Shown here: positions 1 to 9,592 of the stretch, piece after piece
Layout: each line of letters begins with the position of its first letter
Position numbering within the stretch: position 1 is the stretch's first letter
Assembly (NCBI RefSeq): GCF_030546745.1
Contig: NZ_JAUOPD010000010.1
Location: forward strand, 1 to 64,000
Source: Thalassotalea sp. 1_MG-2023
GTDB lineage: Bacteria; Pseudomonadota; Gammaproteobacteria; Enterobacterales; Alteromonadaceae
Direction of reading: 5' to 3'
Length of the DNA: 64,000 nt
Notes under the pieces: generated by a model
Databases searched by the model: none
The model's input: only the letters and a program-made list of their open reading frames with translations
Told to the model about the DNA's origin: nothing
Made by a program: the position numbers and the translations under genes

Positions 1-66
1 TTTGTAACCTAAGTTACTGGTAAAACATCATCACTGTGAGTGCCCACACAAATTGCATGATAACTA

Positions 67-80
67 ATTGTTAAAGATGC
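67..80 (-). promoter_or_regulatory. rRNA leader boxA antitermination element
   Basis: On the minus strand this reads GCATCTTTAACAAT, one or two changes from the E. coli rrn boxA (TGCTCTTTAACAAT). It is followed on the minus strand by a GTGTGGGCACTC segment (about positions 35-46), which also follows boxA in the E. coli 16S leader. The 16S gene itself should start just beyond position 1 and is not in the window. Immediately upstream of boxA is a hairpin at 80-93 whose minus-strand loop is a stable UUCG tetraloop. Confidence 0.85.
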
Positions 81-96
81 TTGCCGAAGCAAGTAG

Positions 97-157
97 GTCG
101 AACGGTTCATGGTAGAACGCTTTGTTCGACGCGAGATAGTAATCACATTCGTTACTA
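97..157 (-). other. rRNA leader stem-loops
   Basis: Two leader hairpins lie between the rrn promoters and boxA. GTCGAAC (97-103) pairs with GTTCGAC (124-130), with an inner GTTC/GAAC stem (105-108 with 115-118). TAGTAA (137-142) pairs with TTACTA (152-157). Their placement in a transcribed, non-coding rrn leader is inferred from the promoters at 205-379 and the boxA at 67-80. Confidence 0.6.
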
Positions 158-204
158 GACCGCTTTGTTAGTTGCTTGTGGCCGTTGCCTCAAGCGAGAT
201 GCGC

Positions 205-232
205 ATTCTACGCATCCCTGTTTTGATGTCAA
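205..232 (-). promoter_or_regulatory. rRNA operon promoter, proximal copy
   Basis: Minus-strand -35 TTGACA (227-232), 16 bp spacer, -10 TAGAAT (205-210), followed by a GCGCATC discriminator. The short spacer and GC-rich discriminator are typical of growth-rate and ppGpp-controlled stable-RNA promoters. It lies about 125 bp upstream of boxA. Confidence 0.85.
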
Positions 233-351
233 CCTTTTTCTTAAAAAACTTTCGTTTATTTTTGAATGTTTGGTTTGTTGTTTTATACCGCTTTCGTGAT
301 ACTAAACTTATCAAAACAGCTTCTTGGCTTGTCCCCGAGAAGTGGATGCGC

Positions 352-379
352 ATTTTAGGGATTTATATCGCCCCGTCAA
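352..379 (-). promoter_or_regulatory. rRNA operon promoter, distal copy
   Basis: Minus-strand -35 TTGACG (374-379), 16 bp spacer, -10 TAAAAT (352-357), again followed by GCGCATC. It is a near-copy of the promoter at 205-232 in its -10/discriminator (AATGCGCATC in both), making a tandem P1/P2 arrangement. It starts about 55 bp after the gmhB stop codon. Confidence 0.8.
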
Positions 380-434
380 CAACTATTTTCAAATTATTAA
401 AAAAAGCTGTTCGATCGCTGAAATATCATACAAA

Positions 435-971
435 TTATACAATAAATGCACGAGCATCTGCTATTTCAGTGATACTACGGGCTGTTTCAAGTGAACTATC
501 ATTATATTGGCTGGCAACGAGAATACGATTATTAATACCTGCTGATTCTGCTGCTTGCATGTCAGAAACTTTATCACCTATAAACACACTTTGGCTTAAA
601 TCAATATTATACTTTGTTGCAGCTTGTAGGATCAGACCTGGCTCAGGCTTACGACATTGGCAGGTTTTAAGATATTCACCTTTGCCTTTCGTTGGATGAT
701 GAGGACAAAAAAATACATCTGTTATAAGACAATTATGTTGATTAAATGTAGTTTTCATCCATTCGGTAAGTGTCAGAAAATCAGCTTCAGTGTACTTTCC
801 TCTCGCTATTCCTGATTGATTCGTTATTACAATTAACAAGTAACCTAACTTTGTCGCATGCTGGCAAAGCTCGAAGATACCTTCTGTAAATTCAAAATCT
901 TGTTGTTGATAGACATAGCCATGGTCTACATTAATAATACCATCACGATCTAAAAATAATGCTTTATTCAT
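435..971 (-). CDS. gmhB: D-glycero-beta-D-manno-heptose 1,7-bisphosphate 7-phosphatase
   Basis: HAD-superfamily phosphatase that removes the 7-phosphate during synthesis of ADP-heptose for the LPS inner core; cytoplasmic. Visible: the nucleophile motif DRDG near the N-terminus (DxD), TNQSG (motif II Thr), a zinc-binding Cys/His cluster (CPHHP then CQC) and IGDKVSDMQAA (acidic motif). The reading frame is open further upstream to 1040, but the family begins right at MNKALFLDRDG, so I start at 971, giving 178 aa against about 190 in E. coli. It sits just upstream of an rRNA operon in the same direction, as E. coli gmhB does before rrnH. No strong Shine-Dalgarno sequence is visible. Confidence 0.9.
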   Translation of the reverse strand: MNKALFLDRDGIINVDHGYVYQQQDFEFTEGIFELCQHATKLGYLLIVITNQSGIARGKYTEADFLTLTEWMKTTFNQHNCLITDVFFCPHHPTKGKGEYLKTCQCRKPEPGLILQAATKYNIDLSQSVFIGDKVSDMQAAESAGINNRILVASQYNDSSLETARSITEIADARAFIV

Positions 972-1009
972 AACTGACTTAGAAAACTCTGTTTTTACAA
1001 GCTTAATTG

Positions 1010-1036
1010 AAAAAAGCGAGTAAAACTCGCTTTTTC
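1010..1036 (-). terminator. Intrinsic terminator after the SDR gene
   Basis: A perfect 11-bp stem, AAAAAGCGAGT (1011-1021) with ACTCGCTTTTT (1025-1035), and a 3-nt loop. It lies 17 bp after the SDR stop codon and before gmhB. Both flanks are A/T runs, so it can act in either direction. It implies that gmhB has its own promoter or depends on read-through. Confidence 0.8.
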
Positions 1037-1052
1037 TCAAATTTAGCTCAGG

Positions 1053-1814
1053 TTACATCGATAAACCACCATCAATTTCAACCACTCTGCCGGTGAAAAA
1101 TTCATTTTCAAAGATATACTTCACGGTATGCGCAATTTCATCCGCTTCACCTAAACGGCCGACAGGTTTCATTTTTTCTAGGCGTTCTCGCATTTCAGGT
1201 TTCATTGCATCTGTCATTGCAGTTCGTATAACGCCCGGAGCAATTGCGCCAACACGAATACCATGACGACCTAGTTCTCTCGCCCAACAGACTGTCATAG
1301 CCACAACACCTGCTTTTGATGCAGCATAATTGGTTTGTCCCATATTGCCATTACGAGCAATTGACGACATATTAATAATTACGCCTTTGCGATTATTTTG
1401 CACCATATGGACACCTGCTTCTCTACCACACAGAAATACACCGGATAAATTCACATCAATTACTGATTGAAATTGTTCAAGCGACATTTTCTTTACGATT
1501 TCGCCATCTTTCGCCTTTAGTAACATGCCATCTCGTAATATGCCTGCATTGTTAATTAATCCATCAAAACCGTTAAAATCATCATTAATTTGATTAAAGG
1601 TTTGCTCTACTTCCGTTTCATTTGTGACATTTGCTAAATAATACTTCGCTGTTGAGCCTACCGATTCAATTAACGTTACTGTTTCTTTTAATAAGTCTTC
1701 ATTAAGGTCGATTAACGCTAATTTTGCACCACTTTCTGCTAAATTTACTGCCATCGCTCGGCCTAGACCTTGTCCGCCACCAGTTATAACAATGACTTTA
1801 TCTTGTATGTTCAT
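1053..1814 (-). CDS. SDR family NAD(P)-dependent oxidoreductase (FabG-like)
   Basis: Classical short-chain dehydrogenase/reductase of 253 aa. Visible: the cofactor motif TGGGQGLG (11-18), NNAG (88-91) and the catalytic set Ser151, Tyr163, Lys167 (YAASK). The C-terminal IDGGLSM is typical of FabG-type 3-oxoacyl/3-hydroxyacyl-CoA dehydrogenases. A good ribosome site (AGAGGAA) precedes the ATG. It lies 8 bp downstream of the acuI-like gene, so the two are probably co-transcribed, possibly with icmF. The substrate cannot be read from sequence; an acyl-CoA intermediate is my inference from the neighbours. Confidence 0.85.
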   Translation of the reverse strand: MNIQDKVIVITGGGQGLGRAMAVNLAESGAKLALIDLNEDLLKETVTLIESVGSTAKYYLANVTNETEVEQTFNQINDDFNGFDGLINNAGILRDGMLLKAKDGEIVKKMSLEQFQSVIDVNLSGVFLCGREAGVHMVQNNRKGVIINMSSIARNGNMGQTNYAASKAGVVAMTVCWARELGRHGIRVGAIAPGVIRTAMTDAMKPEMRERLEKMKPVGRLGEADEIAHTVKYIFENEFFTGRVVEIDGGLSM

Positions 1815-1822
1815 AAATTCCT

Positions 1823-2839
1823 CTAATTATCTAATGATGCGTCTATTTCAACAATAGTTCTTGCTGTTACAGTGCCTTCTATATAGGCATTGAACGCTGT
1901 TTCTATTTCTTTAAATGCAATGGTTTTAGGTGCAATAATGGCTAACTGCGAAGGTTTAAGATCAGTTGCAATGCGTTGCCATGCTTTGTCACGCACAGAC
2001 AGCGGCATTTCAACAGAGTTTATACCTAACAAGCTAACACCTCGTAAAATAAACGGCATGACTGTTGTATCTAGCTTAAAACCTGCTGCTAAACCAATCG
2101 AAGCAATATTGCCCCATGGCACCACAGTTTTTGTTAACCAAGCTAATGTTTCACCACCAAGGTTGTCTACCGCCCCACCCCATATTGCTTTTTCTAATGG
2201 TCGTTTGCCCATATCTAGCTCTCGCCGATCAACAATCTCACTTGCGCCTAATTGCGTTAAATAGTCATGTTGCTCTGGCTTACCTGTTAAAGCGGCAACT
2301 CGGTAACCAATATTTGATAACATATTAATGACAATGCTGCCTACACCACCGGTTGCACCCGTAACTAAAATAGTGCCTCGTTCCGGTATTTGGCCATTAT
2401 CTTCCATCCGTTGAACAGCAATAGCAGCTGTATATCCTGCCGTACCTAACGCCATGGCGTCTTTTAACGTTAATTCTTTTGGTAATGCAACAACTGAATT
2501 TGCTTTAACTCGGGCATATTCGGTATAACCGCCATCGTAGAGCTCAGAAAGCTGTGCACCACACACGAGTACTTTATCGCCTACTGAAAATCGCTGATCT
2601 GAAGAGGTAACGACAATGCCAGATAAATCAATGCCACCGACTAAAGGGTAAGTGCGCAATATTTGACCCTTACCCGTCGCAGCAAGAGCGTCTTTATAAT
2701 TAATATCGGAATAAGCGACTTTAATAACCACTTCACCTTCGGTTAACTCAGCTAACGATATTTGCTCAAAACCACTACGAATAGATTTATCTTCGTTACG
2801 ATGGATACGAAAAGCTGTAAATTTTTCAGGTATATTCAT
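1823..2839 (-). CDS. acuI: Acrylyl-CoA reductase-type oxidoreductase (YhdH/AcuI family)
   Basis: Zinc-independent medium-chain dehydrogenase/reductase of 338 aa in the YhdH/YhfP/AcuI family; characterised members reduce acryloyl-CoA to propionyl-CoA with NADPH. Visible: an N-terminal GroES-like domain (YSDINYKDALAATGKG, then VGGIDLSG) and a Rossmann motif, VTGATGGVGS (about 159-168). The zinc ligands of true alcohol dehydrogenases are absent. It lies between icmF and the SDR gene on the same strand. Detoxifying acryloyl-CoA alongside short-chain acyl-CoA metabolism would fit this context; that link is an inference. Confidence 0.8.
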   Translation of the reverse strand: MNIPEKFTAFRIHRNEDKSIRSGFEQISLAELTEGEVVIKVAYSDINYKDALAATGKGQILRTYPLVGGIDLSGIVVTSSDQRFSVGDKVLVCGAQLSELYDGGYTEYARVKANSVVALPKELTLKDAMALGTAGYTAAIAVQRMEDNGQIPERGTILVTGATGGVGSIVINMLSNIGYRVAALTGKPEQHDYLTQLGASEIVDRRELDMGKRPLEKAIWGGAVDNLGGETLAWLTKTVVPWGNIASIGLAAGFKLDTTVMPFILRGVSLLGINSVEMPLSVRDKAWQRIATDLKPSQLAIIAPKTIAFKEIETAFNAYIEGTVTARTIVEIDASLDN

Positions 2840-2956
2840 TATAATTTTACCCTTTATGATAATTAGATATTAAAGAACATAACGAAATGTTTTAGTAAGC
2901 ACTAGGCGACTTTAGTTTTTTGCGCTCAAATTATAAATTTAAAGCCGCCAAATAAC

Positions 2957-5900
2957 TTACATATTACGACGATATTGACCACCAACATCAAACAGCGCAT
3001 TAACAATTTGCCCTAGAGAGCAAACTTTACAGGCACTCATCATATGTTCAAAAAGGTTCTCATGCTTTATTGCAGCTTCTTGTAATGTTGATAAGTCTTT
3101 GTTTGCCTTATCTGCATGAGCAGTATGCAAGTTTGCTAACATATCAATTTGATAGTTTTTCTCTTCTTCAGTAGCACGAATAACCTCAGCGGGTATTACC
3201 GTAGGTGATCCTTTTGAACTTAAGAAGGTATTTACACCAATGATTGGATATTCGCCCGTATGCTTTAAGTTTTCATAATACAAACTTTCTTCTTGAATTT
3301 TGCTACGCTGGTACATGGTTTCCATTGCACCAAGTACACCGCCACGCTCTGTAATACGATCAAATTCAGTCAATACTGCTTCTTCGACTAATTCAGTTAA
3401 TTCTTCAATAATAAAGGAACCTTGAATAGGGTTTTCATTTTTTGCTAGTCCTAACTCACGATTAATAATTAGCTGAATTGCCATGGCACGGCGTACGCTA
3501 TCTTCCGTTGGCGTGGTAATCGCTTCGTCATACGCATTGGTATGTAATGAGTTACAGTTATCATATATTGCATATAACGCCTGTAGCGTGGTGCGAATAT
3601 CGTTAAAGTCAATTTCTTGGGCATGTAATGAACGGCCTGATGTTTGAATATGATACTTCAACATTTGCGCACGCGCATTTGCACTGTATTTCATTTTCAT
3701 GGCTTTTGACCATATTCTACGTGCAACGCGCCCAATCACTGCATATTCTGGATCGATACCATTTGAGAAGAAAAAGGACAGGTTTGGTCCGAATTCATTG
3801 ATATCCATCCCTCTACTTAAATAATATTCTACAAAAGTAAAGCCATTGGCTAAAGTTAATGCTAACTGCGTGATTGGGTTAGCGCCGGCTTCTGCAATAT
3901 GGTATCCAGAAATAGACACCGAATAGAAGTTACGCACGCCTTTATCAATGAAGTATTCTTGTACATCCCCCATTAGTCGTAAAGCAAACTCAGTTGAAAA
4001 AATACAGGTATTTTGCGCTTGATCTTCTTTTAAAATATCAGCCTGAACGGTGCCTCGAACTTGTGTAAGCGTTTTAGCTTTGATCTCGTTATAAACTTCT
4101 ACGGGTAACACTTGATCGCCAGTTACGCCTAACAACATCAAACCTAAGCCATCGTTACCCTCTGGTAATGCACCTTGGTAACTTGGCCTTTCACCTTTTT
4201 TGTCTTTGTATATGGTTTTTATTTTAGCTTCAACTTCTGCTTCTAAGCCGTTTTCTTGTATATAAAGCTCACATTGCTGATCAATGGCAGCGTTTAAGAA
4301 AAAACCAAGAAGAATTGGCGCTGGTCCATTAATGGTCATTGACACAGAAGTTGCAGGATCAGCTAAGTTAAACCCTGAATACAGCTTTTTCGCATCATCT
4401 AGACAACAAATTGACACACCTGCATTACCAATTTTACCGTAAATATCAGGGCGAATATCAGGATCATTGCCATACAATGTTACAGAGTCAAACGCTGTTG
4501 ATAATCGTTTTGCTGGCATACCTTTCGATACGTAATGAAAACGTCGATTGGTTCTTTCTGGTCCACCTTCACCCGCAAACATACGTGTTGGATCTTCACC
4601 TTCACGTTTAAAAGGAAATAAACCTGCGGTATAAGGAAACTCACCGGGAACATTCTCTTGTAAACTCCATCTAAGAATATCACCCCAGCCCTGATATTTA
4701 GGTAAACAAACCTTTGGAATATCAAGTTGAGATAATGATTTAGAATGAGTTTCAATCGCGAGCTCTTTATTTCTCACTTGAAATTTAAACAGTGGTGCTT
4801 TGTATTTCTCAACTTTTTCATGCCACTGTTCGATAATAAGCTTATTTTTTGGATCAAGTTCTAGCGCGACTGTATCAAATAAGGTTTGAAGGTTTTCCGC
4901 TAACTCCTTCCCACTTTCTTCATTACTTTCATTAGCCGCATCAATGGCTTGTTGAATACCATAAAGTTTTTGTGCAACCTTTGCTTGAGCTTCTACCCAC
5001 TCATCATACCCTCGGTTATTGTCTGCAATTTCAGATAAATAACGAGTGCGCTTGCCAGGAATAACACTTGCTTTTTCTGCTTGGGTACCTGCAAGCTCTA
5101 ATATGTCAGCTTTTAAGGCATCTGATTTTTTTGCCAATTCACTGATCACTTTATTATAGAGCTCTGTCATGCCGCGATCATTGAATTGAGAAGCAATTGT
5201 GCCAAAAACAGGTACTTCGTCATCACCCGCTTCAAACATACCTCGATTGCGCTTATATTGCTTTTTAACATCACGTAATGCGTCAAGCGCACCGCGTTTA
5301 TCAAACTTGTTTACTGCAATTATGTCGGCAAAGTCGAGCATATCTATTTTTTCTAATTGCGTAGCGGCACCATATTCGGGCGTCATTACATAGAGTGATA
5401 CATCTGAATGTTCTTCGATTTCAGTATCTGATTGCCCAATACCCGAGGTCTCCAGAATGATTAAGTCAAAATCTGCTGCTTTTAAAATATCTAGCGTATC
5501 ATTTACATAAACAGACAACGCTAAATTTGATTGGCGAGTGGCAAGTGAGCGCATATATACACGATCATTGTTTACTGCATTCATACGTATTCTATCACCA
5601 AGCAGCGCACCACCGGTTTTACGTTTTGAAGGATCAACGGAAACAATCGCAATTTTATTGTCTTGAGTAGCAAGTAAAAAACGTCTTATCAATTCATCCA
5701 CTAAAGATGATTTACCCGCACCACCGGTACCGGTAATACCAAGAACGGGTGTTTTACTTACCGAGGCAATTTTTTTTATTTTATCTAAGGCGGCATTATT
5801 TTCTTCTGGTGCATTTTCTGTCGCTGATATTAACCGAGCAATAGCCTGTTTATCATTTTTCTTTAGATTCGCTACATCATCTTTTTTAACATTGACACCC

Positions 5901-6337
5901 GTTTTAAAGTCGCAGCGCATGATCATATCATCAATCATACCTTGCAAGCCTAATTCACGCCCATCATCGGGTGAATAAATTCGTGTAATACCATATTCAT
6001 GAAGCATGTTGATTTCTTCAGGTAAGATCACGCCGCCGCCGCCGCCTACAATTCGAATATGTTCACAACCACGTTCTTTTAATAGGTCGTACATATATTT
6101 GAAATATTCGTTATGACCCCCTTGATAAGAGGTCATAGCAATGGCATTAGCATCTTCTTGAATGGCAGTATTAACAACTTCTTCTACACTACGATCATGG
6201 CCTAGATGAATAACCTCAACACCACTAGCCTGCAAAATTCTACGCATGATATTTATCGCGGCATCATGGCCATCAAATAAAGAAGCTGCTGTTACCACAC
6301 GTACTTTATTTTTTAATTGATATCTCTTTGTTGTCAT
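2957..6337 (-). CDS. icmF: Fused isobutyryl-CoA mutase (B12 domain + G-protein chaperone + mutase)
   Basis: 1126-aa coenzyme-B12 enzyme that interconverts isobutyryl-CoA and n-butyryl-CoA. Domain order: cobalamin-binding domain (about 10-145) with DGH at 22-24, His24 being the presumed cobalt ligand; MeaB-like GTPase chaperone (about 195-420) with P-loop GTGGAGKS (203-210); linker; TIM-barrel mutase (about 540-1126) with [12 protein letters not shown]. Gln775 (in AQNT) stands where methylmalonyl-CoA mutase has its substrate-binding Arg, which is the isobutyryl/butyryl-type signature. This three-part fusion is characteristic of IcmF. It is followed by acuI and SDR genes and diverges from an AraC-type regulator across about 260 bp. 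Confidence 0.93.
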   Translation of the reverse strand: MTTKRYQLKNKVRVVTAASLFDGHDAAINIMRRILQASGVEVIHLGHDRSVEEVVNTAIQEDANAIAMTSYQGGHNEYFKYMYDLLKERGCEHIRIVGGGGGVILPEEINMLHEYGITRIYSPDDGRELGLQGMIDDMIMRCDFKTGVNVKKDDVANLKKNDKQAIARLISATENAPEENNAALDKIKKIASVSKTPVLGITGTGGAGKSSLVDELIRRFLLATQDNKIAIVSVDPSKRKTGGALLGDRIRMNAVNNDRVYMRSLATRQSNLALSVYVNDTLDILKAADFDLIILETSGIGQSDTEIEEHSDVSLYVMTPEYGAATQLEKIDMLDFADIIAVNKFDKRGALDALRDVKKQYKRNRGMFEAGDDEVPVFGTIASQFNDRGMTELYNKVISELAKKSDALKADILELAGTQAEKASVIPGKRTRYLSEIADNNRGYDEWVEAQAKVAQKLYGIQQAIDAANESNEESGKELAENLQTLFDTVALELDPKNKLIIEQWHEKVEKYKAPLFKFQVRNKELAIETHSKSLSQLDIPKVCLPKYQGWGDILRWSLQENVPGEFPYTAGLFPFKREGEDPTRMFAGEGGPERTNRRFHYVSKGMPAKRLSTAFDSVTLYGNDPDIRPDIYGKIGNAGVSICCLDDAKKLYSGFNLADPATSVSMTINGPAPILLGFFLNAAIDQQCELYIQENGLEAEVEAKIKTIYKDKKGERPSYQGALPEGNDGLGLMLLGVTGDQVLPVEVYNEIKAKTLTQVRGTVQADILKEDQAQNTCIFSTEFALRLMGDVQEYFIDKGVRNFYSVSISGYHIAEAGANPITQLALTLANGFTFVEYYLSRGMDINEFGPNLSFFFSNGIDPEYAVIGRVARRIWSKAMKMKYSANARAQMLKYHIQTSGRSLHAQEIDFNDIRTTLQALYAIYDNCNSLHTNAYDEAITTPTEDSVRRAMAIQLIINRELGLAKNENPIQGSFIIEELTELVEEAVLTEFDRITERGGVLGAMETMYQRSKIQEESLYYENLKHTGEYPIIGVNTFLSSKGSPTVIPAEVIRATEEEKNYQIDMLANLHTAHADKANKDLSTLQEAAIKHENLFEHMMSACKVCSLGQIVNALFDVGGQYRRNM

Positions 6338-6596
6338 TTTGGGTCTCTTTCGTTAAGCAATGTTACTGATACTAATGCAACATCGAACTGCAGGCATTGA
6401 ACTACAACTATTGATCACATTTGCTTATTTCGCTAATCAACAACTAGATTCCAATGAAAAAATCAGCTTTTTAGTGCCTGCTTGTTATTTAGGTTTTTAT
6501 CTTCAAACCATTTAAACACATATGAAACAAGCGAGACATTGATTTTATTGCCCCAATGATGGACTATATTGTCATTTACAACAAAAACATTTAAAA

Positions 6597-7466
6597 ATGA
6601 ATACTGCAAACACAATAAGGTCATTTTCTGACATTCGCTTAGTCATTCCTAAGTTCTTATTAGAGAAATTAAAAGTGCACCCTTTAACGGCAGGGTTGTA
6701 CCCTACTGCATTAGGGAAATACTCACAGCAAACTGCGACAAGTATTGAACAAGCGAACGTCGATCAACATCAACTGATTTATTGTCAATATGGTGAAGGT
6801 GTGCTGGTATACAAAAATAAAAAGCGCACCGTTAAACGGGGTGATTTAGTGTTAATTTCACCGAATCAGCATTTTCAATATCAACGAAAATCGGGAAGTA
6901 AAAATGCGGTTTATTGGATCCATTTTGCTGGTAAATTAGCTGATGACTTTGCAGAACGCCTACTAATGAAAATGGAAGATGGCCTAGGTTTTGTTAATGT
7001 ACAAGAAAATATCTATAAAGATTACGATAACCTTATTGCGTTAGGTAGCCGAGGTTACACAGCGACAAACGTGATTCATGCCGTGCACGTTTTACAGCAA
7101 ACCTTAAGTTTTCTGGCATTACAATTAAGGATAGAATCATTCAATAAAGGTACGAACTTTAGTGTTGACGCTATAGATGAGCTCATGAGAGAAAATCTAC
7201 ATCAAGAGCTCAATTTAGATACGCTTGCTCATTACAGCCAATTATCGAAATTTCATTTTGCTAAAAAATTTAAAGAACTCACCGACACATCACCCATACA
7301 ATATTTTATCAACATGAAGATGCAACAAGCGTGTTTTCAGTTAGATAATACTTCAGATACCATCAAGCAAATTAGTGAATCGTTAGGCTATAATGACCCA
7401 TATTATTTTTCCCGATTGTTTAAGAAAATTGTGGGTATGTCGCCTAAACGATATCGAGAGAACTAA
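6597..7466 (+). CDS. AraC family transcriptional regulator with cupin sensor
   Basis: 289 aa. The N-terminal half (about 20-170) is an AraC-type cupin effector domain (HQLIYCQYGEGVLVYKNKKRTV, then RGDLVLISPNQHFQY). The C-terminal 100 residues hold two helix-turn-helix motifs (LNLDTLAHYSQLSKFHFAKKF, then ISESLGYNDPYYFSRLFKK) ending in GMSPKRYRE. Such proteins usually sense a sugar or other small molecule. It lies between icmF (divergent) and the S9 peptidase gene (convergent, 16 bp gap). Its target could be either the icmF operon or the carbohydrate locus to the right; the sequence does not decide. Confidence 0.88.
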   Translation: MNTANTIRSFSDIRLVIPKFLLEKLKVHPLTAGLYPTALGKYSQQTATSIEQANVDQHQLIYCQYGEGVLVYKNKKRTVKRGDLVLISPNQHFQYQRKSGSKNAVYWIHFAGKLADDFAERLLMKMEDGLGFVNVQENIYKDYDNLIALGSRGYTATNVIHAVHVLQQTLSFLALQLRIESFNKGTNFSVDAIDELMRENLHQELNLDTLAHYSQLSKFHFAKKFKELTDTSPIQYFINMKMQQACFQLDNTSDTIKQISESLGYNDPYYFSRLFKKIVGMSPKRYREN

Positions 7467-7482
7467 TCCTATATATAAAAGA

Positions 7483-9417
7483 TCAATTCATATCTAGGTG
7501 CTCTTTTAAAAACTGAACAACTTTTTTCATATAAGCTGTTTGATTGATAGGATCATGAAAACCGTGAGTTTCTTTTTCCAGAACGAACCATTCGTAAGGC
7601 TTATTAATTTTATCGAGCGACTTTCTTAAAAGAACAACATGTTCATAAGGCGCACGTACATCCTTTTCACCATGCGCCAAAAATAAAGCAGCTTTAATTT
7701 TATCGACATGGTGGTTAGGAGAAAATAGTTTCATTTTAGCTTCATCCGTGCCTAATGTAGTTGATAAGTAGCTCTCTCCAAAGCTTAAATCTTTCACATC
7801 ACCTTCATTAAACAAGAGTGGTAGATCGTAAACACCTGCATTTGCAACAGAACATCGATAAACATCTGGATATTTTACTGCACTTTGAATCGCTGAATAC
7901 CCACCGAAACTCGCCCCCATAATACAAACGTTATTTCCTTCAACCTTATTATTTTTTAGTGCCCACAAATAGCTCTCATAAATATCTCTTTGGATATTTC
8001 CACCCCACTGTTCATAACCGGCTACTTTAAATTCTTCACCGTATCCTGTTGAGCCTCGAAAATTAACTTGTAATACTGAAAAGCCATTAAGTGCTAAATA
8101 TTGAGTTTGTGATGAAAATCCCCAATAATCTCTCGCGTGAGGTCCACCATGAACCATAATTATTAACGGGTTTGTTTCATTACCGCCAACTGCTGAGGTA
8201 AAAAATCCATGGATTTTATAATCATCTGAGGATGTGAATATTATTGGCTCCATTACTTGAAGCTTTTGCTGATCAATTTTCGGGTAATATTTAAAAATTA
8301 ACGCAAGTCGATTTGTATTACTATCAAATAAATAGAAAGCCCCTGGATCTGTGTCAGAGGAAACTCTTACAACATATTTAGAGCCATCTTCGGTATGACT
8401 AGTAATATCAAGTTTTTTCCCTGGAAAAGATTGTGTTAATAAACGGAACACTCTCGCTTCATCAAGATCTTGTTCAATTAAAATATAAGCTGGTCGACCA
8501 TCATCAACTCTTATTGCATAAATTTTGCGTTTATCAATCGTTCGTGAGACGTTTGTTATATCAACATTTTTATCAGTGTAAATATGCTTAAAGCTTAGAT
8601 CTTCTAAATTAAAGGTAAATAACCCTGTTTTATCTTGTTTATATCGGTCAAGCACATAGAGTTCTTTTCCTGATTTAGTCACCGTTAATGGTATAAAACT
8701 TTTGCCGAAGCCTGATTGAGATAATTTTTGCCACTTTTCACCACGACGAATAAAAACTTGCTGTTTATTATCCTCATCTGTGCCAGTAGCAATCACAACT
8801 TCTCCGGTCACATCTGTCACAAAACTAGCATATGAAATAGGCGCTTTAGCAATCTTTTTGACCAACTTACCACTATAAGTGTTCAGTTTATAAACTGTAC
8901 TTAATTTGTCACGAGAAGCACTCCATGGAGTTGACGATATTAAAATATGCTCTTTGTCCTCAGGTAACATATCAACGATACTTGCCCACCCACGAATGCT
9001 TTTCTTCTTCCTGATGTTTGAACCAACTTGTTGTTCACCGCTTTGGTAGCCATAAATCATTTCACTTTGACTGCCGTCAAAATTTATCGCAAACAGTTCT
9101 CCATAAGAAGAAAGTTCTTTAACCCAAGGCTTACGATAATTGATTGTCATTACAACACGTTCATTATTAACCCAACCAAAGTTACCAACCTCTTGGTTAC
9201 CAGCTAAACTTACAATATTTACGGGTTTATTCTGTTTATTATCGATAAAAATAATAACAAACTTCCCCTTCACTTCGGCTTTAACAGCCATAATCTTTCC
9301 ATCTGGTGACAGTTGAACATCAGTATATGTGGGATTATCAAAGAGGTATTCACCTTGAAAAGCGAATATTTTGAAGCTAATGACGAATAAAAATAAAAAC
9401 AAACAGAGTTTTGGCAT
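7483..9417 (-). CDS. Secreted S9 family (prolyl oligopeptidase-like) peptidase
   Basis: 644 aa with a hydrophobic signal peptide (about 1-19, ending in FA). An N-terminal beta-propeller-like region is followed by a C-terminal alpha/beta-hydrolase. Visible: oxyanion HGGP, nucleophile GASFGGYS with Ser503, acid HGEKDVRAP, and the final His in ETHGF. This matches the S9C acylaminoacyl-peptidase/dipeptidyl-peptidase group; it probably acts in the periplasm on peptides. An AAGGA ribosome site precedes the ATG. It is the last minus-strand gene of the TonB-receptor locus, but a terminator at 9516-9547 separates it from the GH18 gene. Its role there is unclear. Confidence 0.88.
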   Translation of the reverse strand: MPKLCLFLFLFVISFKIFAFQGEYLFDNPTYTDVQLSPDGKIMAVKAEVKGKFVIIFIDNKQNKPVNIVSLAGNQEVGNFGWVNNERVVMTINYRKPWVKELSSYGELFAINFDGSQSEMIYGYQSGEQQVGSNIRKKKSIRGWASIVDMLPEDKEHILISSTPWSASRDKLSTVYKLNTYSGKLVKKIAKAPISYASFVTDVTGEVVIATGTDEDNKQQVFIRRGEKWQKLSQSGFGKSFIPLTVTKSGKELYVLDRYKQDKTGLFTFNLEDLSFKHIYTDKNVDITNVSRTIDKRKIYAIRVDDGRPAYILIEQDLDEARVFRLLTQSFPGKKLDITSHTEDGSKYVVRVSSDTDPGAFYLFDSNTNRLALIFKYYPKIDQQKLQVMEPIIFTSSDDYKIHGFFTSAVGGNETNPLIIMVHGGPHARDYWGFSSQTQYLALNGFSVLQVNFRGSTGYGEEFKVAGYEQWGGNIQRDIYESYLWALKNNKVEGNNVCIMGASFGGYSAIQSAVKYPDVYRCSVANAGVYDLPLLFNEGDVKDLSFGESYLSTTLGTDEAKMKLFSPNHHVDKIKAALFLAHGEKDVRAPYEHVVLLRKSLDKINKPYEWFVLEKETHGFHDPINQTAYMKKVVQFLKEHLDMN

Positions 9418-9515
9418 TTCAAATCCTTTTGTATATTCATGTATTAATTGAACTTATTTAACTATGTTACACTAAATCACCTTAAGAAATAAAATTATAA
9501 ACACATGAAAAGATG

Positions 9516-9547
9516 AAAAAAACCGTAAATACCGAAGTATTTACGGT
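9516..9547 (-). terminator. Strong intrinsic terminator after the GH18 gene
   Basis: A perfect 11-bp inverted repeat (9522-9532 with 9537-9547) whose minus-strand loop is TTCG closed by C-G, a UUCG tetraloop, followed by six T on the minus strand. It ends transcription coming from the GH18 gene and makes the S9 peptidase a separate transcription unit. Confidence 0.92.
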
Positions 9548-9592
9548 GGCATATATTAGGGAAAGTCTAATTTGCCTACGTGTGAACTGTGG

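Noticed and set aside
172-699. Open frame of 175 codons on the plus strand
   Set aside because: It starts at a TTG, runs antisense through the rRNA promoters and gmhB, and has no recognisable domain; gmhB on the other strand explains the region.
435-1040. Longer N-terminus for gmhB (start at 1040)
   Set aside because: The extra 23 residues run into the terminator hairpin at 1010-1036 and are not part of the family; the ATG at 971 begins at the DRDG domain.
4480-4755. 91-codon minus-strand frame within icmF
   Set aside because: It is an out-of-frame shadow of the mutase domain, which is continuous and strongly conserved in its motifs.
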